Shown: positions 24,821-33,849 of the stretch, piece after piece
How the letters are laid out: every line of letters begins with the position of its first letter
How positions within the stretch are numbered: position 1 is the first letter of the stretch
Notes under the pieces: generated by a model
Seen by the model: only the letters and a program-made list of their open reading frames with translations
Database searches by the model: none
Told to the model about the DNA's origin: nothing
Assembly (NCBI RefSeq): GCF_900163795.1
Contig: NZ_FWFD01000013.1
Location: 124,001 to 188,000 of the forward strand
Source of the DNA: Vagococcus fluvialis bH819
GTDB lineage: Bacteria; Bacillota; Bacilli; Lactobacillales; Vagococcaceae
Direction: 5' to 3'
Length of the DNA stretch: 64,000 nt
Position numbers and translations under genes: made by a program

Positions 24821-26410
24821 ATGAAAAAAATGAGAAAAGTTTGGAATTTAATTTTTTCAATGGTTGTCTTTTTACCATTATTAACAAGTCTATTTGGAGG
24901 TATAACGGCTAATGCTGCTGATATTCCTGACAACGTTGATGTAACAATACATAAGAGAATATACAAAGAAGGAGATACTAAACCAGAAGGAAAAGACGCT
25001 CAAAATACAGGTAATTTAATGGAGTTTGGTGGTAAGCCTTTTGAGGGAGTTGAATTTACTGTTTATGATATTTCAAAAGAATATTATGATTTAATGAAAG
25101 TTGAGAATGCTAATCAAGAAGATGTAAGTAAAGAATTAAGTAATAAGTATGTTACTCCAGATGCAGGTGCAACTAACAAAATCACATCAATTATAACTGA
25201 TGCTGAAGGCTTAGCTGTATTTTCTAAATTGCCAACAAAATCAGCGGAGCTATCTGATGATAAGCAAAAAATAGATGCTGTCTATGTTTTTGTAGAAACA
25301 AAAACTCCAGATTCAATTACAATCAGTAAAAAATCAGCACCAATCGTTTTATCAATGCCAGTTTTTGCATTTGAAAATGATACTTATGATACAGAAAATC
25401 CGTTAGAAAATGTTCATTTATATCCAAAAAATGAGACTACTACAGATAAAAAAACTGTTAGTAATTTAGATCAATTTGATAAAGTTGAAGTTGGTGGTAA
25501 AACATTTTGGAATTTAGTAACTGGATCAGTTATTGAATTTGATTTAGATTTAGCTTTACCAGCTGATATGACAAAAACAGAAAGTTATTCAGTATTAGAT
25601 ACACCTTCTGAAGGATTAGAGTTTATTGAAACACCATTTGTAGTATCAGGAATTAACAATGAAGGTGAGTCAAAAGACCTAATTGCTGGGACAGATTATA
25701 ATGTTAAAAAAGAAGGAAATGGTTTCCAATTTGATTTAATTATGACAAGTGATACAGTTAAAAGTTTAAATGGTGGTAAATTAAAAATTAGTTATAGCAT
25801 GAAATTAACTGCTGAAGTAAGACCAGATGAGCTTCAAAACAACAGCGCAACTGTTTCTGTTGACAATAAACCACAACCATCAATTACACCAAAAGATCCA
25901 GAAGTACCGGTTGTCTTTGGAACAGGTGGTAAGAAATTTATCAAAACAGATTCTCACAATGGTGATGGCTTAGAAGGCGCAGAATTTATCGTGAAAAAAG
26001 GTAATGAATTTGCTGAATTTGAAGTAAACAAAAAAGGCGAATATGCGTTTGTTAAATGGACAAATGAAAAAAATGAAGCTACAAAAATTGTTTCTGCAGC
26101 AAAAAATAACAAATATGATTTAACAGTTGGTAGTTTTTCAGTTATTGGTCTTAAACAGGGCGGATATCAATTGGAAGAGGTAAAAGCACCTTCTGATAAA
26201 TATGTTAAATTAACTAAAGATGTGACATTTGATGTTGTTCAAGGATCATATGAGGGAACTAAGAATTTAGGCGAAGTAAAAAATACACCTAAAGGAATCT
26301 TACCATCAACTGGTGGTAACGGAATTTATGCCTTTTTAGCAATTGGTTCATTAATGATGGCTTCAGCTTATTTTTGGTTCAAAAAAGCAAATAATACAAA
26401 AAGAGCATAG
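24821..26410 (+). CDS. Major pilin (SpaA/SpaH-type isopeptide pilin, LPSTG)
   Basis: The protein has 529 residues. A signal peptide runs to about residue 32. Its N-terminal domain contains the pilin motif VHLYPK (sortase nucleophile Lys), the middle is a D2-type fimbrial isopeptide domain, and a C-terminal Cna-B-like domain has the E-box YQLEEVKAP. LPSTG sits at 494-498 before a hydrophobic helix. Class C sortase joins the pilin-motif Lys of one subunit to the LPSTG Thr of the next. Length and motifs match major shaft pilins of enterococci and streptococci. It lies 29 bp after the small pilin. Confidence 0.92.
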   Translation: MKKMRKVWNLIFSMVVFLPLLTSLFGGITANAADIPDNVDVTIHKRIYKEGDTKPEGKDAQNTGNLMEFGGKPFEGVEFTVYDISKEYYDLMKVENANQEDVSKELSNKYVTPDAGATNKITSIITDAEGLAVFSKLPTKSAELSDDKQKIDAVYVFVETKTPDSITISKKSAPIVLSMPVFAFENDTYDTENPLENVHLYPKNETTTDKKTVSNLDQFDKVEVGGKTFWNLVTGSVIEFDLDLALPADMTKTESYSVLDTPSEGLEFIETPFVVSGINNEGESKDLIAGTDYNVKKEGNGFQFDLIMTSDTVKSLNGGKLKISYSMKLTAEVRPDELQNNSATVSVDNKPQPSITPKDPEVPVVFGTGGKKFIKTDSHNGDGLEGAEFIVKKGNEFAEFEVNKKGEYAFVKWTNEKNEATKIVSAAKNNKYDLTVGSFSVIGLKQGGYQLEEVKAPSDKYVKLTKDVTFDVVQGSYEGTKNLGEVKNTPKGILPSTGGNGIYAFLAIGSLMMASAYFWFKKANNTKRA

Positions 26411-26442
26411 AATAAACAAATAAATAAAAGTAAATAAAAAGA

Positions 26443-26487
26443 TGAGGGGCGATGACGATACTGTTGGTATTTATGTCATAGCCTCTT
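26443..26487 (+). terminator. Hairpin between pilin and sortase genes
   Basis: GAGG...GATGAC and GTCAT...GCCTC can form an imperfect stem around a loop of about 17 nt. T residues come only after a further gap. It may lower expression of the sortases relative to the major pilin. Confidence 0.4.
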
Positions 26488-26510
26488 AATTTATATTAGT
26501 TTTTTTTGAG

Positions 26511-27722
26511 GTGATTAAAATAATTAGGAAAAATAAAAATGAAAGAATTAATGTGGTTTTACAATCTTCAATGATGATATTATTTGTATTAGGAGCGATT
26601 ATATTTAGTTATCCTTTCATTGCAGATTCAATTAATAATTATTATGATCAAAAAAATCTAGAAAAATTTCAAGATGCAAATAATAAAGAATCAGATAATA
26701 TTAGAAAAGAGCGATTAAAAGAACTAGAAGAAGAAAATAAAAAAGAAAAATTAGAAAAAGGTATTTTAAAAGATCCTTTCAAAGAAATAAATTTAGAAGA
26801 AAAAAATATTGATAAAAACTATTTAAAAAAACATCAAATTGGAGCGATTTATATCCCCACTATTAATGTAAGTTTACCGCTTTTTGATGAAACGAATAGT
26901 GAATTATTAGAAGTAGGGGCAACGGTTCTTCAAGGCACCTCGTATCCAATTGGAGGTATGAATACTCACTCAGCAATTACTGGGCATAGTGGTTTGAGTA
27001 ATAAAAAGTTATTTACTGATGTTGAAAAATTAAAAAAGAAAAATGAATTCATAGTAGATGTTTATGGACAGAAAAACGCATATGAAATTTTTGATATAAA
27101 AGTTGTTAAGCCAGATGCTATTGATAAGTTAGATATTCAAAAGGGCAAAGAGTTAGTTACATTAGTTACGTGTACCCCTTATGCTGTTAATACTCATCGC
27201 CTGTTAGTCACTGGGAAAAGAGTACCTATTAAAAAAAATGAAATAAGTCAACAAATTAAAAAAGCTGAAAATTATCATAAACGAAAATTTTATTCTTTTT
27301 TTGTAGGGATACCAATTATTTTATCGTTAATCATTTATTGGTTTTGGTGGAAAATAAGATTTTATAAAAGTACAAAAAAATTGTATGAATTATCTTTTTA
27401 TATAATGGAAAATAAAAAACCTATTAAAGGTGTGGTCTTTCAATTGGTTCATAAAAACAATAAATATTCAGAAAAAAATCGTCAAGTAAAAAGTAATAAA
27501 AAAGGATTAGTCAAATTTAAAAAAGTATTTGGTGGAAAATATGACATTGTAGTAGTTAATGAAGAAAATATCCCTAAAATAAAAGCTAGAAGTTATAGGT
27601 TATCAGATAAAAATTTTGTTATTGTTTCACCTAAAAGTTTGCTATCTGTAAGAAAAAAAAGAAATAGAATTTATACTATTGACCTTAAATCAAAGGAGAA
27701 AAAATGGCTAAGAAGAATGTGA
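26511..27722 (+). CDS. Class C sortase 1 with C-terminal Cna-B-like tail
   Basis: The protein has about 403 residues. A basic N-terminus, a TM helix (about 20-42), a lid segment with the DPF motif (LKDPFKE) and a catalytic core with His159 (TGHSGL), Cys221 (TLVTCTPY) and Arg230 (NTHRLLVTGKRV) are the class C signature. A second TM (about 263-285) follows. Unusually, a tail of about 115 residues then continues; it resembles a Cna-B module (KPIKGVVFQL, KGLVKFKKVFGGKYDIVV) and by topology should be cytoplasmic. The start is uncertain: GTG 26511 abuts GAG, so a rare start near 26520 is possible. It polymerises the pilins upstream. Confidence 0.87.
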   Translation: MIKIIRKNKNERINVVLQSSMMILFVLGAIIFSYPFIADSINNYYDQKNLEKFQDANNKESDNIRKERLKELEEENKKEKLEKGILKDPFKEINLEEKNIDKNYLKKHQIGAIYIPTINVSLPLFDETNSELLEVGATVLQGTSYPIGGMNTHSAITGHSGLSNKKLFTDVEKLKKKNEFIVDVYGQKNAYEIFDIKVVKPDAIDKLDIQKGKELVTLVTCTPYAVNTHRLLVTGKRVPIKKNEISQQIKKAENYHKRKFYSFFVGIPIILSLIIYWFWWKIRFYKSTKKLYELSFYIMENKKPIKGVVFQLVHKNNKYSEKNRQVKSNKKGLVKFKKVFGGKYDIVVVNEENIPKIKARSYRLSDKNFVIVSPKSLLSVRKKRNRIYTIDLKSKEKKWLRRM

Positions 27723-28831
27723 AGTCACAACTATTAATTAGAATCATTTTTTTCACAGGAACGCTTGTTATGTTTTATCCATTTTATATTAATTCTTTAA
27801 ATAATTTTATTGATTCAATTAGAATCGAGAACTACCAAGAGAAAAGTAAACAAGAATTAAAAAAGCAAAGAGAGGAGTTAGTTGAGAAGAATAAAAAAAT
27901 TGCGGAGTCGGGAATGACAATGACAGAAGATGTTTTTAATCAGCCTAGTACTAAAAATGATAATCGAGATGACATATATTTGAAAAAGCATTACCTTGGA
28001 AAAGTAAATATACCAAAAATCAGAATAGAAGTACCTTTGTTTGATACAACAAACTCTAGAACACTTGATGTAGGAGCAACAGTTGTTGATGGAACATCCT
28101 ATCCTGTTGGAGAAAAAAATAACCATGCTGTTATTTCTGCACATAGAGGGCTACCTAATAGAGAATTATTTACGCATCTTCCTAAATTGAAAAAAAAGGA
28201 TATTTTTTTATTAGAACTTCCTGATGAAACCTTAGCATATGAGGTTAAAAATATTAGTGTGGTTGAACCAAATGAAACAAGCTCATTATTGATAGTTGAT
28301 AATCAAGATTTGGTTACATTAGTTACATGCACACCTTATATGATTAACTCTCATCGCTTACTTGTGACTGGTAAGAGGGTGCCATATCAAAATAAGGTTA
28401 AAAAAGATAAAAAAAAACAGGATAAATTTCGAAAGTTAAAAGAAATATTGATCATTATTTTGTCAATTGGTTTTATTTTATTTTTTATTTTTAATTTGGT
28501 TAATTTTTTTAAACGGATCAATTTGAGTAAAAGAAAATTTAAGCTGACTATTAAAGTAACTGGCGCTTGTTTAAATGACAAAGTAGATTTATATATAACT
28601 AATAAAAAAATAAAAAAGACTGGAAATAGAATAGGGAAAAATAATAAACGGATATTAAAGTATTCAAACTTGTCAAGTGATGAACTTGAATTAAATTTAA
28701 ATAATAGTTTACTTTTAAAGATAAGAGTAAAAAATAAAAAAGGTGATTTTAAAATATATAAAGTAGATCAAAAAGCTTTAAAATATAGTTACAATAATAA
28801 TAAAAATGAAATTAAAATAAATTTGCGATAA
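27704..28831 (+). CDS. Class C sortase 2 with C-terminal beta-rich tail
   Basis: The protein has 375 residues and overlaps sortase 1 by 19 bp (AAAGGAG before ATG 27704). Layout: TM1 (about 10-29), lid region with DVFNQPS in place of a DPF/DPW motif, His147 (SAHRGLPNRELF), Cys209 (TLVTCTPY), Arg218 (NSHRLLVTGKRV), and TM2 (about 245-268). A basic tail of about 100 residues with alternating hydrophobic strands follows, again predicted cytoplasmic. Two pilus sortases in tandem are common; one may polymerise and the other attach the tip or base. The missing lid motif suggests a different substrate gate from sortase 1. Confidence 0.87.
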   Translation: MAKKNVKSQLLIRIIFFTGTLVMFYPFYINSLNNFIDSIRIENYQEKSKQELKKQREELVEKNKKIAESGMTMTEDVFNQPSTKNDNRDDIYLKKHYLGKVNIPKIRIEVPLFDTTNSRTLDVGATVVDGTSYPVGEKNNHAVISAHRGLPNRELFTHLPKLKKKDIFLLELPDETLAYEVKNISVVEPNETSSLLIVDNQDLVTLVTCTPYMINSHRLLVTGKRVPYQNKVKKDKKKQDKFRKLKEILIIILSIGFILFFIFNLVNFFKRINLSKRKFKLTIKVTGACLNDKVDLYITNKKIKKTGNRIGKNNKRILKYSNLSSDELELNLNNSLLLKIRVKNKKGDFKIYKVDQKALKYSYNNNKNEIKINLR

Positions 28832-29056
28832 TTTTTACAATCTTTTTTGTCTGGGTATTTTCGTTTACCTAATAAGTTAATTAATTATTTAAGGTATCAG
28901 AGTACATTATATATATAAATAGTATGTTTATTATAACAAATGGATATATTTTAAAGAAAAGATACTGAAATAATTTTTTTTGGAAAATAAATTATATAAT
29001 TTTTATAATACACAAATAACTTGAAATATGTTTAATAATATAATTGGGAGACTAAT

Positions 29057-29094
29057 ATAGTGTTGATGTTCACAAGCGTTGACACTATTTTTTT
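29057..29094 (+). terminator. Terminator between the pilus operon and the flavoprotein gene
   Basis: ATAGTGTTGATG (29057-29068) pairs with CGTTGACACTAT (29077-29088) over 12 positions including three G-T wobbles, then a run of seven T. The preceding AT-rich 225 bp (28832-29056) contain no gene I can support. Confidence 0.8.
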
Positions 29095-29125
29095 ATGAGC
29101 AAAAATAATACGGTTACATCAAAGA

Positions 29126-29154
29126 TTGATTTTGTGAAATTTATAACTTATAAT
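29126..29154 (+). promoter_or_regulatory. Sigma-A promoter of the fumarate reductase-like gene
   Basis: TTGATT (29126-29131), 17-bp spacer, TATAAT (29149-29154). This is a near-consensus vegetative promoter 35 bp upstream of the ATG. Confidence 0.75.
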
Positions 29155-29188
29155 AGTCGAGTTAACAAATTTAGGAGGAAGATTTTTT

Positions 29189-30946
29189 ATGAGAAAGACG
29201 TTACAAAGGTTATTTGTCGGTATTCTTTTATTCACATTAGTGGCTTGCTCGTCTGGTAGTTCAAAGGATGGTAAGTTTGTTGGTGAAGCAAAAGGAGCTA
29301 ACGGTCCAATCAAAGTTGAAGTGACTGTTAAAAAAGACGCAATTGAGAACATTAAAGTCATTGAAAGTAGTGAGACCGATGGGGTTTCAGATTTGGCTTT
29401 AAAACAAATTCCTGATGCAATTATTAAAGATCAGGGATTAGACGTGGATGCTGTGACAGGAGCTTCGTCAACAAGTAAAGCAGTTGTTGATGCAGTAAAA
29501 AATGCTCTTGAAAAATCAAGTGTCGATATTGCGGCAATGTCAAAAGTGAAAGCTAACTTACCTAAAGCAAAAGAAGTTAGTAAAACAGATTATGATGTTG
29601 TAGTCATTGGTGGTGGTGGTGCGGGGCTTTCAGCTGCTATTACTGCTGCAGAAAAAGGAAGCGAAGTTGTATTACTAGAAAAACTACCAGTTCTCGGTGG
29701 AAACACGATGATTTCAGGCGGTGAAATGGCGGCTCCTGGTAACTGGTTACAAAAAGAACAAAATATTAAAGATAGTAATGATCAGTTTTATGAAGATATT
29801 ATCAAAGGTGGGGACGCTGAAAATGATCCTGAATTGGTTCGTGTTTTAGCGGATAATGCTTTATCAGCTGCAGAATGGCTAAGAGATGATGTAAAAGTTG
29901 AATTTGAAGATTATTTATTATTCTTTGGTGGTCATTCCGTTAAGAGAAGTTTAGTTCCAAAAAATGCTTCAGGTGCCGAATTAGTTAAGAAATTAGAGAA
30001 AAAAGCAAAAGATAGCGGTGTAACGTTATTAACTAACGCAGACGCTAAAAAAATTACTGCTAAAGACGGTAAAGATGATTTCAACCAAGTAGAAGCAAAA
30101 GTAAATGATAAAGATGTTACTTTCTCAGCTAAAAAGGGAATAGTTGTCGCTTCTGGTGGATTTGGTGCTAACTTAGAAATGCGTAAAAAATATAATAAAG
30201 ATATGGATGAAAAAATTCTGTCAACAACAAGTACAGGTAGTATGGGAGACGGGATTGTGATTGGTGAAGACATTGGTGCTGGTACAACAGATATGGAATA
30301 TATCCAAACATACCCAACCTGTGATCCTGAAACTGGTCGTTTATTATATGTGGGTGACGTTCGTATGGAAGGTTTATCAATTTTAGTTAACAAAGAAGGT
30401 AAACGTTTTGTGGAAGAATTAGAACGTCGTGATGTGATTTCAAAAGCTGTGACAAAACAATCTGACGGACATTCATATATGTTCTGGGATCAAGCAGCAA
30501 TGGATAAATCTAAAGTAGATAAAACACATAAAAAAGAATACGAAAGTTTAATCAATCGTGGTCTTTTAGTAAAAGCAGATACAGTTGAAGAAGCAGCAAA
30601 ACATTTTGAAATTGATGCTAAGGAACTACAAAAAACGGTAGATACTTACAATCAATATGCAAAAGATGGAAAAGATAAAGACTTCAACAAACGTGGTGAG
30701 TTAGTTGCCTTTGGTGAAGGTCCATACTATATCATGAAATCAATTCCAGCTGTTCACCATACAATGGGTGGATTAACAATTAATACTAAAGCGCAATTAG
30801 TTGATGGTGATAAAAAAGTGATTCCTCACGTTTATGCAGCAGGAGAAGTAACAGGTGACGTACATGGTACAAACCGTTTAGGCTCTGATGCAATTGCTGA
30901 TATTATTGTTTTTGGACGCATTGCAGGGGAAGAAGTAACAAAATAA
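29189..30946 (+). CDS. Flavinylated extracytosolic fumarate reductase-like lipoprotein
   Basis: The protein has 585 residues. A lipoprotein signal peptide ends in LVAC with Cys20. An FMN-binding domain (about 30-105) carries the ApbE flavinylation-type motif DAVTGASSTS. The FAD-binding fumarate reductase/succinate dehydrogenase flavoprotein domain follows (DYDVVVIGGGGAGLSAAITAAEKG; GGNTMISGGEM; GTNRLGSDAIADIIVFGR). Extracellular members reduce fumarate, urocanate or similar acceptors using electrons from the membrane quinone pool. Here the anchor is a lipid and there is no haem domain. It is transcribed alone from its own promoter. The substrate is uncertain; no ApbE gene is in the window. 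Confidence 0.88.
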   Translation: MRKTLQRLFVGILLFTLVACSSGSSKDGKFVGEAKGANGPIKVEVTVKKDAIENIKVIESSETDGVSDLALKQIPDAIIKDQGLDVDAVTGASSTSKAVVDAVKNALEKSSVDIAAMSKVKANLPKAKEVSKTDYDVVVIGGGGAGLSAAITAAEKGSEVVLLEKLPVLGGNTMISGGEMAAPGNWLQKEQNIKDSNDQFYEDIIKGGDAENDPELVRVLADNALSAAEWLRDDVKVEFEDYLLFFGGHSVKRSLVPKNASGAELVKKLEKKAKDSGVTLLTNADAKKITAKDGKDDFNQVEAKVNDKDVTFSAKKGIVVASGGFGANLEMRKKYNKDMDEKILSTTSTGSMGDGIVIGEDIGAGTTDMEYIQTYPTCDPETGRLLYVGDVRMEGLSILVNKEGKRFVEELERRDVISKAVTKQSDGHSYMFWDQAAMDKSKVDKTHKKEYESLINRGLLVKADTVEEAAKHFEIDAKELQKTVDTYNQYAKDGKDKDFNKRGELVAFGEGPYYIMKSIPAVHHTMGGLTINTKAQLVDGDKKVIPHVYAAGEVTGDVHGTNRLGSDAIADIIVFGRIAGEEVTK

Positions 30947-30956
30947 TAAATAGTTT

Positions 30957-30990
30957 AAGAGGGTGACCAAAAAGTCATCCTCTTTATTAT
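30957..30990 (+). terminator. Terminator after the fumarate reductase-like gene
   Basis: AAGAGGGTGAC pairs with GTCATCCTCTT (one wobble) around a short loop, then a T-rich end. Confidence 0.88.
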
Positions 30991-31108
30991 TTATACGAAT
31001 AATATTTGATAGTCAGGGGATAAAAAGTTGCTTGGAGCAAAACGACTTTTGACCCACCCTATTTCTATGTTAAACTGATAGTGTATAAATTCACGAGGAG
31101 GAGAAAAT

Positions 31109-31429
31109 ATGAGATTTGGTATTATTCTAGAAACAAAGGAGCATGAAAAAGCGTGGAATGCAGTACGTTTTTGTGTGACCTCTCTAAAACAAGGACACAA
31201 AGTTAAATTATTTCTAATGGGAGAAGCTGTTGAGATTGAATCAATTATAGATGAACAGTATGATGTTGTGGAGCAGTTGACAAAATTTACGGAATTAAAA
31301 GGTGAATTATTAGCTTGTGGTACATGTTTAATTTCACGTCATTTAGATAAAGAAACAGCTTGTCCAATTTCAACGATGATTGATTGTGTGGAGATGGTTG
31401 AGTGGGCAGATAAAGTCATTACTTTTTAG
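31109..31429 (+). CDS. DsrE/DsrF-like sulfur-relay family protein
   Basis: This 106-residue protein has the DsrE/TusD-like fold pattern: FGIILETKEHEKAWNAVRF, HKVKLFLMGEAVE and a Cys pair in LLACGTCLIS at about residues 70-73. Family members carry persulfide sulfur or are redox proteins of unknown role. A good AGGAGG lies before ATG 31109. It stands alone, and nothing in the neighbourhood defines its partner. The gap after it (31430-31628) is AT-rich with no gene seen. Confidence 0.7.
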   Translation: MRFGIILETKEHEKAWNAVRFCVTSLKQGHKVKLFLMGEAVEIESIIDEQYDVVEQLTKFTELKGELLACGTCLISRHLDKETACPISTMIDCVEMVEWADKVITF

Positions 31430-31628
31430 CATAATAAAAAGTTGCCTTTACAATGTAATTTCATTTTAGGATAGTAAAAAAGGAAATAACTAAAAGAATA
31501 AATTCACGATATTTTGATTTTTTATTGATAAAACACTAGGATAATTACGTTAATGCGAGTATAATGAAGCAGGATATTTTGAAAAAAATAGGCAACTAAA
31601 AAAGAATATAAGAAAGTGAAGTGAAATT

Positions 31629-32345
31629 ATGGGACGTAAATGGGCAAATATTGTCGCTAAGAAAACGGCTAAGGACGCTAATAACAGTAAAATTTATGCA
31701 AAATTCGGTATTGAGATTTATGCAGCAGCAAAATCAGGTGAACCTGATCCGCATTCTAACCAAAAATTACGTTTCGTTATTGAGCGTGCTAAAACTTATA
31801 ATGTACCAAAACACATTATTGATCGTGCAATCGAAAAAGCTAAGGGCTCTGGAGATGAAACTTATTCTGAATTACGTTATGAAGGGTTCGGTCCTAATGG
31901 TTCAATGGTTATCGTAGATACTTTAACCAATAACGTGAATCGTACTGTAGCAGATGTTCGCTCTGCCTTCAATAAAAATGGTGGTAATATGGGCGTTTCT
32001 GGAGCTGTTGCTTATATGTTTGATAACACAGCTATCTTTGGTTTTGCAGGAACTGACGTGGATGAAATTTTTGAATTCTTAATGGAAAAAGAAATTGATG
32101 TTCGTGATGTTTTTGAAGAAGAAGGTCAAATCATCGTTTATGGTGATTCTATAGATTTTCATGCGATTCAAGAAGCGTTAAAAGAAAAAGGGATTGAAGA
32201 ATTTTCAGTAGCTGAAATCCAAATGTTAGCCCAAAGTGAAGTTGAGTTAACTGGAGATGACTTAGCTAATTTTGAAAAAATGATGGATGCTTTAGATGAT
32301 TTAGAAGACGTACAAAGTATATATCATAATGTAGAACTAGACTAG
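31629..32345 (+). CDS. yebC: YebC/PmpR (TACO1) family protein
   Basis: The length, 238 residues, is standard for the family. The N-terminus [20 protein letters not shown] resembles the YeeN/YebC subgroup. It continues with [32 protein letters not shown] and [19 protein letters not shown]-like sequence typical of the three-domain fold. Family members are described as transcriptional regulators and, more recently, as factors that relieve ribosome stalling. It is monocistronic, followed by a strong terminator. An AGTGAAGTG stretch lies upstream of the ATG. Confidence 0.92.
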   Translation: MGRKWANIVAKKTAKDANNSKIYAKFGIEIYAAAKSGEPDPHSNQKLRFVIERAKTYNVPKHIIDRAIEKAKGSGDETYSELRYEGFGPNGSMVIVDTLTNNVNRTVADVRSAFNKNGGNMGVSGAVAYMFDNTAIFGFAGTDVDEIFEFLMEKEIDVRDVFEEEGQIIVYGDSIDFHAIQEALKEKGIEEFSVAEIQMLAQSEVELTGDDLANFEKMMDALDDLEDVQSIYHNVELD

Positions 32346-32354
32346 AACGAAAGG

Positions 32355-32391
32355 CGATTAGATTGGGGGTGACTCAATCTAATCGTTTTTT
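32355..32391 (+). terminator. Terminator after yebC
   Basis: A perfect 11-bp stem, CGATTAGATTG / CAATCTAATCG, is followed by six T. The same arms recur in the terminator at 32718-32751. Confidence 0.92.
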
Positions 32392-32538
32392 AACATAGTT
32401 CAATAAACGAAACTTAGTAATAAAATGATTATTCCATAATAATAGTTGTTCAAACTTAATATAAAATTAAAAATAAACATACTAATCTTACCAAGTTCTT
32501 AACCTTTAATTGATACAATGAAACAAAGGAGGGGTACT

Positions 32539-32688
32539 ATGGGATTTTGGATAATGATTTCTCTATTATGTTTAGGTTTAGTTTCATATTTTGTTGGAAA
32601 TAAAGTGAATAAACGGTTTAATGTATTTTTTAAATTGGCTGGTGGTCTTTGTTTGTTAGTTTCTTTATGGCTAGCACTTCCTAGGTAA
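32539..32688 (+). CDS. 49-residue membrane protein, unknown function
   Basis: ATG 32539 is preceded by AAAGGAGGGG, a strong ribosome binding site. The product starts MGFWIMISLLCLGLVSYFVG, then a short basic loop (NKVNKRFN) and a second hydrophobic helix ending in LALPR. Two transmembrane helices are predicted. It has its own terminator. No family was recognised, but the ribosome binding site and isolated transcription unit support it as a real gene. Confidence 0.65.
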   Translation: MGFWIMISLLCLGLVSYFVGNKVNKRFNVFFKLAGGLCLLVSLWLALPR

Positions 32689-32717
32689 GGTATAGTCCGT
32701 TTGTTGTAAATTTAAAG

Positions 32718-32751
32718 CGATTAGATGTAATCATTCAATCTAATCGTTTTT
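32718..32751 (+). terminator. Terminator after the 49-residue gene
   Basis: CGATTAGAT (32718-32726) pairs with ATCTAATCG (32738-32746), then TTTTT. Its arms repeat those of the yebC terminator 360 bp upstream. Confidence 0.85.
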
Positions 32752-32868
32752 CACTGCATGTTTATATTTAAATTAAGGCTAAAATTCTCTTCATGGCAAA
32801 TGTTCTCTTTCCATGTTTTCCCCTTGTTAGTATATAATAACCATATCAATTAAAAAAGGACGGATGAC

Positions 32869-33846
32869 ATGAAAGGTATTTTAGTTTCAGAATTTGGTAG
32901 TAGTGATGTTTTAACCTATACACAATTAGAAGAAGTCGCTGTTGGTGATAAAGAAGTAAAAATATCTTTAAGATCAATAGGAATTAATCCGGTTGAAACC
33001 TATATTCGCCAGGGTACCTATAGTCTTTTACCAGAGTTACCGTATACGCCAGGGAAAGATGGGGCAGGAATTATTGAGGAAGTCGGGAAAGAAGTCTCTA
33101 ATTTTAAAATCGGTGATCGAGTGTTTGTTTCAGTAAATGGAAATAACCGACGGGGTACATATGCTGAAGAAATTATTTGTAGTACTGACTTTATTTATCC
33201 ATTACCTGATAATTTAAATTTTGAAGAAGGGGCGGCACTTGGAACAACGGGAATGACTGCTGTTCATGCTCTTCATCAAAAAGGAAAAATAAAACCTGGG
33301 GAGTTTGTTTTAATCCACGGTGCAACTGGTGGTGTGGGAAATATAGCAGTTCAACTAGCCAAATTACATGGAGCGATTGTGATTGCAACAGCTGGAAGTA
33401 GTAACGGAATGGCGATGCTTAAAAAATTAGATGTGGACTTTGTACTGAATCATCGAGATGAAAACTATCTGTCAGTCATTGAAAAAATCACGAATCATCA
33501 TGGGATTGATGTGATTATTGAAATGTTGGCTAATGTCAATTTAGGTAAAGATTTAGAAGTCATGGCATTAAATGGACGAGTAGTCATTGTGGGGAATCGT
33601 GGTGAAGTAACGATTAACCCTCGATTGATGATGAGTAAAGATGTTCAGGTGATGGGCTTTATTTCAGCTAACATGACAGAAAAAGAACGTAAGGAAAATA
33701 GTTATCAACTTGTGGCAGCTTTAAAATCAGGAGTTAAACCAGTCATTGAACAGAGTTTTTCACTTAAAGAAGTTGACAAAGCACAAGATTTTGTTATGAG
33801 TGAGCGCCAAGCACTAGGTAAAATTGTGATGAAGGTGGATGAGTAA
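32869..33846 (+). CDS. Zinc-independent quinone oxidoreductase-like dehydrogenase (MDR family)
   Basis: The protein has 325 residues. It shows a GroES-like N-terminal domain (RSIGINPVETYIRQGTY, PYTPGKDGAGIIEEVG) and an NAD(P)-binding Rossmann domain (HGATGGVGNIAVQLAKLHGA). It lacks the Cys-rich structural zinc loop of alcohol dehydrogenases, so it belongs with the zeta-crystallin/quinone reductase group. Such enzymes reduce quinones or alpha,beta-unsaturated carbonyls with NADPH. It forms an operon with the unknown gene that starts 3 bp after its stop. Confidence 0.87.
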   Translation: MKGILVSEFGSSDVLTYTQLEEVAVGDKEVKISLRSIGINPVETYIRQGTYSLLPELPYTPGKDGAGIIEEVGKEVSNFKIGDRVFVSVNGNNRRGTYAEEIICSTDFIYPLPDNLNFEEGAALGTTGMTAVHALHQKGKIKPGEFVLIHGATGGVGNIAVQLAKLHGAIVIATAGSSNGMAMLKKLDVDFVLNHRDENYLSVIEKITNHHGIDVIIEMLANVNLGKDLEVMALNGRVVIVGNRGEVTINPRLMMSKDVQVMGFISANMTEKERKENSYQLVAALKSGVKPVIEQSFSLKEVDKAQDFVMSERQALGKIVMKVDE

Positions 33847-33849
33847 ACA

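Noticed and set aside
29095-29125. Possible cre in front of the fumarate reductase-like gene
   Set aside because: CGGTTACATCAAAG has the CGNT core on one side only; the other half of the consensus is missing.
30168-30393. Minus-strand ORFs of 70-153 codons inside the fumarate reductase-like gene
   Set aside because: They are antisense to a well-defined domain and have no ribosome binding site.
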